64,000 nucleotides of DNA from Leadbetterella byssophila_A. Lineage in GTDB: Bacteria; Bacteroidota; Bacteroidia; Cytophagales; Spirosomataceae. A program made the translations under genes and the position numbers. The stretch's first letter is position 1, and the number at the start of each line of letters is the position of its first letter. The notes beneath the pieces are model-generated. The model was given only the letters and a program-made list of their open reading frames with translations, was not told where the DNA came from and did no database searches. Location: positions 1-64,000 of the forward strand of contig JBEBRR010000017.1 of assembly GCA_040394735.1 (NCBI GenBank), written 5' to 3'. Of this stretch, positions 1 through 8,665 are shown in pieces.

Positions 1-28
1 CGGCTATTCTGATTCTTATGAAAAACTA

Positions 29-2650
29 TTACTCCAAATTCAATTCAGGCATATTTTCGAAGACGTAGTCCCCCTGTTCATTAATATCCAGCAGGATCAC
101 CTTATCTTTATCAATAGTACCGCTTAAAATCATTTTCGACAATTCATTGAGGATACTGCGCTGGATCACCCGTTTAAGCGGCCGGGCACCGAACACCGGG
201 TCATATCCCTGTTCGCCCAGCTTATCCAGGGCCGCATCCGTAGCCTCAATATAAATTCCCTGCTCCTGGAGCCGTGCCCGTATACCATCAAACTGGATGG
301 AAACGATCTTCCGGATCTCGGTTCTTCCCAGCGGGTCAAACATGACTATCTCATCTATCCGGTTCAGGAATTCAGGACGGACACTGTTTTTCAACAGCTC
401 CATCACCTGCTCCAGGGCTTCCGCCTTATAATACTGGGTCCAGGCATCTTCCGAGCTTCTGGTAGCTTCCAGGTATTTTTCCTGGATAAGATGGCTCCCA
501 ATGTTGGAAGTCATGATGATAATGGTATTTTTGAAATTGGCGACCCGTCCTTTATTATCGGTCAGCCGGCCATCATCCAGCACCTGCAGCAACACGTTCC
601 ACACATCCGGATGGGCCTTTTCAATTTCATCCAGCAGGATCACCGAATACGGTTTCCGCCGTACGGCTTCGGTCAGCTGTCCGCCTTCGTCATAGCCCAC
701 ATAACCCGGAGGCGCACCTACCAGCCGGCTCACGGTATGTTTTTCCTGGTATTCGCTCATATCTATCCGTACCATGGCGTTCTCATCGTTAAACAGATAG
801 TTCGCCAGGGTTTTGGCCAGCTCGGTTTTACCTACCCCTGTACTTCCGAGGAAAAGGAAGCTGCCGATAGGCTTTTTCGGATCCTGCATACCGGCCCTTG
901 ACCGTCTTACGGCATCAGAAACCACCTCGATTGCTTCTTTTTGTCCGGCTACGCGTTTTTCCAGCTCCTGCTCCAGGAAGAGCAGCTTTTCCCTGTCGCT
1001 CTGCAGCATCTTGGTCACCGGAATGCCCGTCCACTTGGCCACCACAGTGGCAATGTCTTCTGCCTTTACTTCCTCGTTGATCAGGTTGCCTTCAGCATCC
1101 GTATTCTTGTCTGCCAGGCTCTTCAGGCGCTCTTCTGCCTGGGGAATTTTACCGTAGCGAATTTCCGCCACCTTCCCGTAGTCTCCCGAGCGTTCGGCCT
1201 GCTCGGCCTCAAAACGCAGGTTATCCAGGCTTTCTTTCAGAGTACGGATCTCGTCTACTTTCCCTTTTTCGGTTTCCCAACGGGCCTTCAGGGAATTATA
1301 ATGTTCATTCAGCTCGGCAATTTCTTTACTCAGCGTGCTTTCCTTTTCTTTGTCTTTCTCCCGCCGGATGGCCTCTCTTTCAATTTCCAGCTGCATGATC
1401 TTACGTCTCAGCTCATCCATCTCCTCCGGCATGGAATCCATTTCCAGTCGCAGCTTGGCCGCCGCCTCATCCATCAGGTCAATGGCCTTGTCAGGTAAAA
1501 AACGATCGGAAATGTACCGGTTGGAAAGCTCTACCGCAGCAATAACAGCGTCGTCCTGGATCCGCACGCCGTGGTGAACCTCATACTTCTCCTTGATTCC
1601 CCGCAGGATGGAGATAGCATCGGCCACGGTAGGCTCATCCACCATTACGGACTGAAACCTTCTTTCCAGCGCTTTATCTTTCTCAATATATTTCTGGTAT
1701 TCCTTCAGGGTAGTAGCTCCTATGGCGTGCAGCTCTCCCCGGGCCAGCGCCGGTTTCAGCAGGTTAGCTGCATCCATAGCACCTTCACCGCCACCACCCG
1801 CACCGATCAGGGTGTGAATCTCATCAATGAAGAGAATAATCTCTCCGTCCGAGTCTGTCACCTCCTTGATGACGGCCTTCAGCCTTTCTTCAAATTCACC
1901 CTTGTATTTGGCGCCGGCTACCAGCAATCCCATATCCAGGGAAATTACCCGCTTGGATTTCAGGTTTTCAGGAACATCCCCCTGCACAATACGCTGGGCC
2001 AGTCCTTCCACAATGGCCGTTTTACCTACTCCCGGCTCACCCAGGAGGATAGGGTTATTTTTGGAGCGCCTCGACAGAATCTGCAGGACGCGCCGGATTT
2101 CTTCATCCCGGCCGATAACAGGATCTATCTTACCCTGCTCCGCCAGTTCATTCAGGTCCTTGCTGTAACGGGCCAGGGCCTGGTATTTGTTTTCTGCGTT
2201 TTGATCTTTCACCGGATTGTTTTTTCCTCTTAGTTCTTTAATTTTTTCTTTCAACACGGATTCTTTTACTCCTGAAGACTTCAAAAGATCAGCTGTTTTG
2301 TCGCTTCCCTTCAGTATCCCCAGTAGTAAAAGCTCCACACTTACAAATTCATCTCCAAATTCCTTTAACGAATTCTGGGCGTTGGTAAATGCCTTTGCCA
2401 GCTCGTTACCGATGTAGGGCTGGGTACCGCCCGAAACCCGGGGATAAGCCTCTACAACTGCCACCAACCTGTTCAACAGGGTTTCACGGTTAATGTTTTT
2501 CAACAGAAAGGAGCTGGTATCGGGCTCTTCCTCCAGAATAGCTTTCAGCAGGTGGCCGGTCTCTACCGCCTGCTGGGAATACCCCTGGGCTATTTGAACC
2601 GCCTGCTGGATCAGCTCCTGCGCTTTATGTGTGTACTGGTTAAAGTTCAT
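29..2650 (-). CDS. clpB: ATP-dependent disaggregase ClpB
   Basis: Hsp100 AAA+ unfoldase that works with DnaK to pull proteins out of aggregates in the cytoplasm. The 873-residue product has the expected family length and order: N-terminal Clp repeat domain (about 1-145), first AAA+ module with Walker A GEPGVGKT near 206, a coiled-coil middle domain around 400-530 rich in Glu/Lys/Arg (which separates ClpB from ClpA/ClpX), and a second AAA+ module with GSTGVGKT near 609. The C-terminal D2-small domain is complete. The start is the ATG at 2650 giving MNFNQYTHKAQELIQQA, typical of Bacteroidota ClpB. It is a single gene. Upstream lie two short dyad-like words that could be heat-shock operators (see separate entries). 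Confidence 0.97.
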   Translation of the reverse strand: MNFNQYTHKAQELIQQAVQIAQGYSQQAVETGHLLKAILEEEPDTSSFLLKNINRETLLNRLVAVVEAYPRVSGGTQPYIGNELAKAFTNAQNSLKEFGDEFVSVELLLLGILKGSDKTADLLKSSGVKESVLKEKIKELRGKNNPVKDQNAENKYQALARYSKDLNELAEQGKIDPVIGRDEEIRRVLQILSRRSKNNPILLGEPGVGKTAIVEGLAQRIVQGDVPENLKSKRVISLDMGLLVAGAKYKGEFEERLKAVIKEVTDSDGEIILFIDEIHTLIGAGGGGEGAMDAANLLKPALARGELHAIGATTLKEYQKYIEKDKALERRFQSVMVDEPTVADAISILRGIKEKYEVHHGVRIQDDAVIAAVELSNRYISDRFLPDKAIDLMDEAAAKLRLEMDSMPEEMDELRRKIMQLEIEREAIRREKDKEKESTLSKEIAELNEHYNSLKARWETEKGKVDEIRTLKESLDNLRFEAEQAERSGDYGKVAEIRYGKIPQAEERLKSLADKNTDAEGNLINEEVKAEDIATVVAKWTGIPVTKMLQSDREKLLFLEQELEKRVAGQKEAIEVVSDAVRRSRAGMQDPKKPIGSFLFLGSTGVGKTELAKTLANYLFNDENAMVRIDMSEYQEKHTVSRLVGAPPGYVGYDEGGQLTEAVRRKPYSVILLDEIEKAHPDVWNVLLQVLDDGRLTDNKGRVANFKNTIIIMTSNIGSHLIQEKYLEATRSSEDAWTQYYKAEALEQVMELLKNSVRPEFLNRIDEIVMFDPLGRTEIRKIVSIQFDGIRARLQEQGIYIEATDAALDKLGEQGYDPVFGARPLKRVIQRSILNELSKMILSGTIDKDKVILLDINEQGDYVFENMPELNLE

Positions 2651-2745
2651 AATTTACATTTCATTTATACAGAAATCAGCAAACCTCGTGCAGAAGCACG
2701 ATTTAAGACAAAATGACGTACAATAGTTTAATTTCAGGGCACTTT

Positions 2746-2762
2746 AATGACAAATTGGCATT
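2746..2762 (-). promoter_or_regulatory. Near-palindrome upstream of clpB
   Basis: A 17-base dyad centred on 2754 with one mismatched pair; its core reads TGACAAATTGGCA on the plus strand. A related word, GACAAAATGAC, lies at 2707-2717. Both are within about 110 bases of the clpB start. Their position ahead of a heat-shock gene suggests a stress operator, but the regulator is unknown to me and the call is inference. Confidence 0.35.
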
Positions 2763-2790
2763 TAGGCAATTATAAAGCGGTCACTAACAT

Positions 2791-2819
2791 AAAAAACGGC
2801 GGAGAAGCCCCCGCCGTTT
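2791..2819 (-). terminator. Rho-independent terminator of the DUF2911 gene
   Basis: A 9-bp stem (2794-2802 with 2811-2819, loop of 8) built on AACGGCGG/CCGCCGTT is followed on the minus strand by a run of six T (2796-2791). It lies 25 bases past the stop codon of the minus-strand gene ending at 2845. Confidence 0.8.
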
Positions 2820-2844
2820 CAAAAACTTCGCTATTAAATAAGAG

Positions 2845-3669
2845 CTACTTCAGGCTTGCAAGCAGCTTTTCATTCAGTGCCACGTAATCCTGGTTCCTGG
2901 CAGCCTTAGCCTGGTTAAGCGATTGGGTGGCTGTTTCCGTCGCTCCCTTCTTATCTCCCATTTTAGCCTGTATTTTAGCCTTGGTATGCGACACCCAGAA
3001 AGCATCCGGCTGCTGCTCTACTGCCTTATTAGCCCACTCCAACGCTTTTTTCAGGTCTTTCCCGTTATCCAGGTAATAACTTGCTGCGGCAAGATAAGGT
3101 TTACTGTCGCCAGACATGATCTTGTCAATTGTCGCCATTACCTTAGCGTCAATATCCGTAGTGATAGTAAAAGGCACCAATGTTTTCTCCCACATGATAT
3201 TTACATCCAGGGAGTTATCGGTCTGTGTACCAAACATGATGGTAAAGGTCTCTATATCAAAAGGAAGGGTAACCGCTTTTGCGTCAATGGTAGCCACCAC
3301 ATTCTCTTCCTTGAAGTTGAATACGCTGGTTTCCGGTGTGCAGAAACGGATCTTCCAGTCCTCCTTACCGATTACCGTCAGAATGCTGTACTTCCCGGCT
3401 TTCAGGGGAGTACCGTTTACTTTAACGTCTTCACCGAAATTAATGGTCGTTTGGGCATTGGCCCCTGTTCTCCATAATTTGCCGTACGCTTCCAGATCTC
3501 CGAAGATTTTTCTTCCGCGGGCAGAAGGCCTGGAATACTCAATTTCTACCGATGACAGGGCAAATTCCTGCTTAACGGTTTGAAGCGGACTTTTGGTAGG
3601 AACTTTAAGGGTTTGAGCAGCAGCACTCCAGGTCAGTAAAGAGAAGGCCAGAACTTTAATAAGTTTCAT
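2845..3669 (-). CDS. Secreted DUF2911 domain protein
   Basis: A 274-residue exported protein of unknown function. A signal peptide covers about residues 1-19 (ends SAAAQ). Residues about 25-165 match the DUF2911 pattern common in Bacteroidota: SSVEIEYSRPSARGRKIFG, then LWRTGANAQTTI and a GKYSILTV segment, presumably a beta-rich periplasmic domain. Residues about 185-265 form helical TPR-like pairs (AASYYLDNGKDLKKALEWANKAVEQ). No catalytic motif is evident. It is monocistronic, with its own promoter (3696-3726) and terminator (2791-2819). Confidence 0.8.
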   Translation of the reverse strand: MKLIKVLAFSLLTWSAAAQTLKVPTKSPLQTVKQEFALSSVEIEYSRPSARGRKIFGDLEAYGKLWRTGANAQTTINFGEDVKVNGTPLKAGKYSILTVIGKEDWKIRFCTPETSVFNFKEENVVATIDAKAVTLPFDIETFTIMFGTQTDNSLDVNIMWEKTLVPFTITTDIDAKVMATIDKIMSGDSKPYLAAASYYLDNGKDLKKALEWANKAVEQQPDAFWVSHTKAKIQAKMGDKKGATETATQSLNQAKAARNQDYVALNEKLLASLK

Positions 3670-3695
3670 ATGATAAGATTTAAAAGTTTAAGGGA

Positions 3696-3726
3696 CAAAA
3701 ATACGACTCGGGATTTAAATACGCAA
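3696..3726 (-). promoter_or_regulatory. Bacteroidota-type promoter for the DUF2911 gene
   Basis: Read on the minus strand, TTG at 3726-3724 is followed after 20 bases by TATTTTTG at 3703-3696, matching the Bacteroidota -33/-7 form TTG...TAnnTTTG. The -7 box ends 27 bases before the ATG at 3669. Confidence 0.6.
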
Positions 3727-3798
3727 TCGAATTAAATATTGGACTTTTCAGGTAGCCGATTGAACTTTTACCCTATAATCTGAAATTTAGTATCCTTA

Positions 3799-3832
3799 TT
3801 ATTTTAACTAAATCTAAATAAGAATAAATTTG
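3799..3832 (+). promoter_or_regulatory. Iron-box-like dyad and -7 element of the receptor operon
   Basis: An interrupted palindrome (3799-3821, 8 of 11 base pairs match, outer arms TTATTT/AAATAA) covers the expected -33 region and is followed by TAAATTTG at 3825-3832, a perfect TAnnTTTG -7 element. The right arm TCTAAATAA resembles half of an iron-regulator box I recall ahead of siderophore receptors in this phylum; that link is from memory and unverified. Transcription would start near 3838, which raises doubt about the most upstream TTG start of the receptor. Confidence 0.5.
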
Positions 3833-3836
3833 TATC

Positions 3837-6233
3837 TTGTCTAACCAGATCATCAGCGCTATTAAATTGAGTATATCATCCGGGAGATTTTTTGTTTTTA
3901 TTCTTTGTTTCGTTTCCCTTCAGGCATTTCCCCAGCTAAAGGAACTAAAGGGCAGGGTAACAGATACCCGAAAAGATCCCTTGGCCGGTGTTCTGATCCA
4001 GGTGAAAAATGCAGGCGTATCTGCAGTGACAAATGAAAACGGAGAGTTCTCTTTCCGCCTGGCAGCACACGAAGAAGTGGTTCTGCGCTTTTCTCTCGTA
4101 GGTTTTCAAACCCGGGAGCTGGCGGCCTCCCCTGCCCGCCCTTTGACAATAAGCCTGGAAGAACAGGTAAAAGAGTTAAATGAAACGGTGGTGTACGGTA
4201 AGACCGAAACCGCCGCAGCACGTGAGCTTTCTGTCAAAGCAGAGGTGCTTGACCTGAAGCAGGCGCATGCACTGCCCGTAAATATTTCCGAATTAATGAA
4301 TCGTTCTGCCGGAATACGAATCCGTCAGACCGGGGGGCTTGGTTCGGCCACGGATATCAACCTGAACGGCTTCAGCGGGAAATCTATCCGCTATTTTAAA
4401 GACGGGATACCCATGGATTACCTGGGCGAAGGTTTTTCACTGTCGTCCGTACCGGTCAATATGCTGGAACGCGTGGAGATCTATAAAGGGGTTTTACCCG
4501 TTGGACTGGGAGCCGATGCCCTTGGTGGTGCCGTTAACCTGATTGGCAGAAAGCTGACGAAAAATTACGCTGATGTATCGTACGAGATCGGTTCATTTAA
4601 TACCCACAGGGCGAACTTTAACAGCTACTTCTCAAAGAAAAAACTGTTTTACGGGTTGGACGGCTTTTTTAACCATTCTGATAATAATTACAGGGCGAAC
4701 GTCAAAGTTACGGACCCCGAGACCCGGAATCAGAAGGATGCGAAAGTATCTTTATTCCATAACGCTTACACCGGCTATTTCGGACAGGCTTTCGCCGGCC
4801 TGAAAGACCTGGCCTGGGCAGATGAAATCCGCCTGGAACTCGCCGCTTTTAAGTTCAACCGTGAACAGCAGCACCCGGCGCTGATGACTGAACCTTATGG
4901 CGGAATCGTCTCCAGGCAGTGGTCAGTTATACCCGGAGTGAGGTATAAAAAACAGCTGCGCGCCCTGGAAATCGATCAGTTCCTGGTTTACAATACCTTA
5001 AACATTAGCAGGACAGATACAGCAAAGGGCACTTATGACTGGTTCGGTGTCTTTACTCCCAATCCCACACGAAACGGTGAAAGCAGCCGGCCATCATTAT
5101 CCGAAATTAAAAACAATTATCTTACCTCCAGAACCAACCTGAAATACAGCCTTAACGCCTCAAATACCCTCGAGTTGAACCAGGTTATTACGCAGGCGGA
5201 CAGAAAGGGAAAAGATCCGCTAGGCCCCAAATTCATGGATACCCAGGTGGATGTGCTATCACTCCCTTCCCGATACCTGAAGTTTGTGACATCAGCCGGC
5301 ATAAATTCACTTTTTTTTGATAAAAAGCTGGATAATCTTTTGATTATTAAACTATTCAACTACAAAGCTTCAGGAGTGGAAACCTACCAGTCACGGGAGA
5401 TAAGCAGTACAGAGGCGAAAACATCCAAAGGAAATACCTGGGGGATAGCGGAAGGGCTGAAGTACCAGCTCAGCCCGGATCACCTGGTCCGCTTTTCCGC
5501 AGAATACTCCAACCGTCTTCCGGATCATAACGAACTGTTTGGCGACGGAGTCTGGATCGTTCAGAATTTTGGTATCCGGCCGGAAAGAAGTCTGAATTTT
5601 AATTTAGGATGGAGAACAGCGGCACGGAACAGGTATACCATTGAACTTAACTCTTTCTACAGGAGAACCAAAGGGTTGATTCTGCTGGTTCCTATCCAGG
5701 CCCCCTATGCACGCTATGAAAATCAGCAGAACGTCAAAGGTGTCGGACTGGAGGCCGATGGCTCTTTCCAGCTGGGTTCCGGGTTTACTGTTTCAGCAAA
5801 TGCTACCTGGCAGAATATGCGCTTATTCGGAATTACCGTACAGCAGGATGTATGGAAAAATGGAGCGCGCCTGAGAAATACCCCTTTTCTCTACGGAAAT
5901 CTGGGTATCAATTACCAGTCAAAGCCGGTCTCAAAACAGGGAGCCACATTAAAAGCCTTTATGTTTTACAGTTATCTGCACGAGTATTATCTTGAGGCCA
6001 TTCCTAAACGACTGGAGGGTACCGGTTTGTTCCCCAGAGCCCAGGTAAATACCTTGCTGGTTATACCCAATCAGCACCTCGTCAATTCAGGCATCCTGCT
6101 TAATCTTCCCGCCCGGAGAATCGCATTGGGCTGTGATATCAAAAATCTTCTGAACAAGGATATTTACGATAACTACAGAGTTCAGCGAGCGGGCAGGAGC
6201 ATTCATTTGAAAATCAATTATTCAATAAAATAG
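3837..6233 (+). CDS. TonB-dependent outer-membrane receptor (siderophore type, XusA-like)
   Basis: Gated outer-membrane importer. After a signal peptide (ends near LQAFPQ) comes a carboxypeptidase-regulatory-like beta domain (LKGRVTDTRKDPLAGVLIQV, about 35-115), common in Bacteroidota receptors, then a plug domain (ELMNRSAGIRIRQ, LNGFSGKSIRYFKDGIPM, LERVEIYKGVLPVGLGADALGGAVN) and a barrel ending in ...INYSIK. The ORF is 798 residues from a TTG at 3837; a second TTG at 3867 would give MSISSGRFFVFILCF and fits the promoter better. No ATG is available. Eight bases separate it from the DUF4374 lipoprotein gene, and the two are likely partners, as XusA and XusB are in Bacteroides. The substrate is unproven; an iron-siderophore is the leading idea. 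Confidence 0.88.
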   Translation: MSNQIISAIKLSISSGRFFVFILCFVSLQAFPQLKELKGRVTDTRKDPLAGVLIQVKNAGVSAVTNENGEFSFRLAAHEEVVLRFSLVGFQTRELAASPARPLTISLEEQVKELNETVVYGKTETAAARELSVKAEVLDLKQAHALPVNISELMNRSAGIRIRQTGGLGSATDINLNGFSGKSIRYFKDGIPMDYLGEGFSLSSVPVNMLERVEIYKGVLPVGLGADALGGAVNLIGRKLTKNYADVSYEIGSFNTHRANFNSYFSKKKLFYGLDGFFNHSDNNYRANVKVTDPETRNQKDAKVSLFHNAYTGYFGQAFAGLKDLAWADEIRLELAAFKFNREQQHPALMTEPYGGIVSRQWSVIPGVRYKKQLRALEIDQFLVYNTLNISRTDTAKGTYDWFGVFTPNPTRNGESSRPSLSEIKNNYLTSRTNLKYSLNASNTLELNQVITQADRKGKDPLGPKFMDTQVDVLSLPSRYLKFVTSAGINSLFFDKKLDNLLIIKLFNYKASGVETYQSREISSTEAKTSKGNTWGIAEGLKYQLSPDHLVRFSAEYSNRLPDHNELFGDGVWIVQNFGIRPERSLNFNLGWRTAARNRYTIELNSFYRRTKGLILLVPIQAPYARYENQQNVKGVGLEADGSFQLGSGFTVSANATWQNMRLFGITVQQDVWKNGARLRNTPFLYGNLGINYQSKPVSKQGATLKAFMFYSYLHEYYLEAIPKRLEGTGLFPRAQVNTLLVIPNQHLVNSGILLNLPARRIALGCDIKNLLNKDIYDNYRVQRAGRSIHLKINYSIK

Positions 6234-6241
6234 TTATACCA

Positions 6242-7492
6242 ATGTACAAAGTAACACTTAAGTCTTTGGCGCTTGCATCCCTTTTAACGATTCCTTTGGT
6301 GTCGTGTCAGGATGATGAGCCCGAAGCAGAAGTAAAAGAGGGAAAATATGTCCTGATGACTGCGAGTGAGCGTACGAATATTCCACCAGGCTGGATAACC
6401 GTCTTTGATGAGATTCCTTCAGGTAATGTTTCCAATATTACTACCAGCTCTCTTCAGGGCCAGGGCATGGGAGGCTGGAGACCTTACAATAACTGGTTGC
6501 TAAAAATGTTTAAGACCAGTGACGCTTCAAAAGGTATCGAACGTCTTAAACTGGAAAACGGCACAATCGTACAGGATAACTTCCTGGCGGGAGATAATGC
6601 CACCAACGGTACGGGGAACTTCGTTATAGTCAACGAAACCCAGGGTTTTTATTGGGATGGGGCCAGTCCGCTCAAAATCCAGAAATTTAACCCCACTACT
6701 CTGTCCAGAACCGGAGAAATAGATCTGACAGCCGCTGTAAATGAAAGAGGCGCCGGAGAAGCCGGCATTCTGTACCGCTCGGTAGGTCAGAAATTCCTGG
6801 CAGTGAAAAACGGAAAGCTGTTCGCCAATGTGACCTATGCTAAGACCAACACGGCCCAGAAAGGTTTTTTTGATGACTTCTTCCCGGATGTTTATATAGC
6901 GGTGATCGATATCGCCACTGAAAAGTATGAGAAAACCACAAAAATTAATGACACGGGAAGTATCTCTTACATCAATGAAAACCAGATGTACAGCTTTGAC
7001 ACCAATGGTGACCTGTATATTATAACACAGGGAAGAAGCGCTACGGGTGGCAAATCAAAAATTGCAAGGATCAAGGCAAATGATACAGAAGTGGATACTT
7101 CCTGGTCAATTGATATGGATGACATCACCACAGGAGGAAAATTTGTTACGATTTACGCTACGAACGGTAAACTGATCACCACGATTCCCAATACTCCTTT
7201 AACCCCGGGCGGCACCGGAAATATCAACACCGGAAATATCTGGGAATTTCACGTGATTGATGTTGCAACACAATCCTTTACCAAAATTGAAGGCGTTCCC
7301 GCCTGTACCAACACCGGAGCAGCTTATGGAACGGTAAAGATAGACGGTAAGCTTCTTTTACGGGTAAACGTTAACGAAGCAAATGGTTCTAACGGTTATT
7401 ACGAACTGAGCAGCGATTTCAAAAGTGCCAAACAGCTGTTCCAGGTGACCGAAGGCGGAGCTGTTACCGGGTTCTATAAAGTGGAGCTTTAA
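6242..7492 (+). CDS. DUF4374 surface lipoprotein (XusB-like)
   Basis: A 416-residue lipoprotein: signal peptide with lipobox PLVSC (Cys at residue 22) followed by an acidic QDDEPEAE stretch, a pattern associated with surface export in Bacteroidota. The rest has repeated beta-propeller-like strands (ERLKLENGTI, LKIQKFNPTTLSRTGEIDL, NENQMYSFDTNGDLYIIT) that I recognise as DUF4374. The family includes XusB of Bacteroides thetaiotaomicron, which binds ferric enterobactin and works with the receptor XusA. Its place directly after a TonB receptor supports the same role. The usual third gene xusC (a PepSY reductase) is absent; an esterase follows instead, 3 bases after the stop. Confidence 0.72.
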   Translation: MYKVTLKSLALASLLTIPLVSCQDDEPEAEVKEGKYVLMTASERTNIPPGWITVFDEIPSGNVSNITTSSLQGQGMGGWRPYNNWLLKMFKTSDASKGIERLKLENGTIVQDNFLAGDNATNGTGNFVIVNETQGFYWDGASPLKIQKFNPTTLSRTGEIDLTAAVNERGAGEAGILYRSVGQKFLAVKNGKLFANVTYAKTNTAQKGFFDDFFPDVYIAVIDIATEKYEKTTKINDTGSISYINENQMYSFDTNGDLYIITQGRSATGGKSKIARIKANDTEVDTSWSIDMDDITTGGKFVTIYATNGKLITTIPNTPLTPGGTGNINTGNIWEFHVIDVATQSFTKIEGVPACTNTGAAYGTVKIDGKLLLRVNVNEANGSNGYYELSSDFKSAKQLFQVTEGGAVTGFYKVEL

Positions 7493-7495
7493 TCT

Positions 7496-8659
7496 ATGTA
7501 CAGGTACTTTCTGATATCTGTTCTTTTACTGACGGGCTGGGCTTCCAGGGCACAGCATACGGTACGTATTGTAGTTACCGGAATTCCCGCCGCGCATACC
7601 GGTGATGTATTGTATATCACCGGTGCCTTTAACCGCTGGAGTCCGAACCACCCCGGCAGCATCCTGCAAAAGACAGCTGCCGGCCTGGAGTATACCATAA
7701 CGGACCTGAAGAGCGGGCTCCTGGAGTATAAGTTTACCCGCGGAAACTGGAAGACACTGGAAAGTACCCTGAACGGGCGCCTGGTAGCCCCGCGGCGGGC
7801 TGTTATTGACCGCGACACCACCCTCTATTGTAAAATTGAGAACTGGCGCGATGACTTCCCCGAATCTACAGCCTCAGCCCATGTGAAGCTGTGGAAAGAC
7901 TCGCTTTACATCCCGGAGCTGGGCAATTATAAAAAAGTATGGGTCTACCTTCCGGAAGACTATAACCGCTCGGATAAACGCTATCCCGTGATCTATATGC
8001 ATGACGGTCAGGACCTGTTTGATGAGGCCACTTCCCAGGGCCGGATCGGTCCGCTGGAGTGGGGCGTGGATGAAACCATCGATTCTTCCCGGAATGCCGC
8101 CATCGTGATAGCCATTGAGCATGATCATCAGAAAGAACGCCGGATCATGGAATATTATGTCCGGCCCAATTCTGATAACCCGGAGGTGTATGGCAAACCC
8201 TATCTTGATTTTATTGTAAACACACTTAAGCCCGCCGTTGATAAAGAATTCAGAACTCTTCCGGGTAAGGCGCACACAGCCATGGCCGGAAGCTCAATGG
8301 GCGGATTACTGACCTTTTATGCCGGTCTGCTTTACCCGCAAACCTTCGGGATCCTGGGAGTGCTGTCGCCGTCCATATGGTTAGACGAACAAAACATATA
8401 CAAAGAAATAGCCGCTATAAAGCTGCCTGAAGAAATAAAGGGTCAGAAATATTTCTTCTACGGCGGCGGAAACGAAAACAGATTAAAACCCGATGGCAGT
8501 TTTGTAACAATGAATGAAGATGTGCTGCGGTCTTCCGCCGAGTTCCAGAAATACGGTGCGGAAATCCGGATCTCTGTTAACCCGGAAGGAAGACACGGCG
8601 CATGGTACTGGAGGTCCGCTTTTGCGGAATTTTATCAATGGATAAGTAAAAACTTTTAA
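7496..8659 (+). CDS. Exported esterase with N-terminal CBM48-like domain (Fes/IroE-like)
   Basis: A 387-residue exported serine hydrolase of the esterase D/enterochelin-esterase group. A signal peptide (about 1-19, ends SRAQ) is followed by an early-set beta domain (about 22-105; GDVLYITGAFNRWSPNHPG, GLLEYKFTRGNWKTLE) like the CBM48 or glycogen-binding fold. The alpha/beta hydrolase part has YPVIYMHDGQDLF, the nucleophile elbow GSSMGG (Ser267) and the catalytic His in EGRHGAWYW (His367). The fold family covers siderophore hydrolases (Fes, IroE), S-formylglutathione hydrolases and feruloyl esterases. Its place between a XusB-like lipoprotein and a YncE-like protein favours hydrolysis of a captured catecholate siderophore in the periplasm. 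That is inference; a plant-ester or polysaccharide esterase is the alternative. Confidence 0.8.
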   Translation: MYRYFLISVLLLTGWASRAQHTVRIVVTGIPAAHTGDVLYITGAFNRWSPNHPGSILQKTAAGLEYTITDLKSGLLEYKFTRGNWKTLESTLNGRLVAPRRAVIDRDTTLYCKIENWRDDFPESTASAHVKLWKDSLYIPELGNYKKVWVYLPEDYNRSDKRYPVIYMHDGQDLFDEATSQGRIGPLEWGVDETIDSSRNAAIVIAIEHDHQKERRIMEYYVRPNSDNPEVYGKPYLDFIVNTLKPAVDKEFRTLPGKAHTAMAGSSMGGLLTFYAGLLYPQTFGILGVLSPSIWLDEQNIYKEIAAIKLPEEIKGQKYFFYGGGNENRLKPDGSFVTMNEDVLRSSAEFQKYGAEIRISVNPEGRHGAWYWRSAFAEFYQWISKNF

Positions 8660-8665
8660 TTAATC

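Noticed and set aside
491..2417. Several long plus-strand open frames opposite clpB
   Set aside because: They are antisense to a complete clpB, carry no domain signature and follow the codon pattern of the minus-strand gene.
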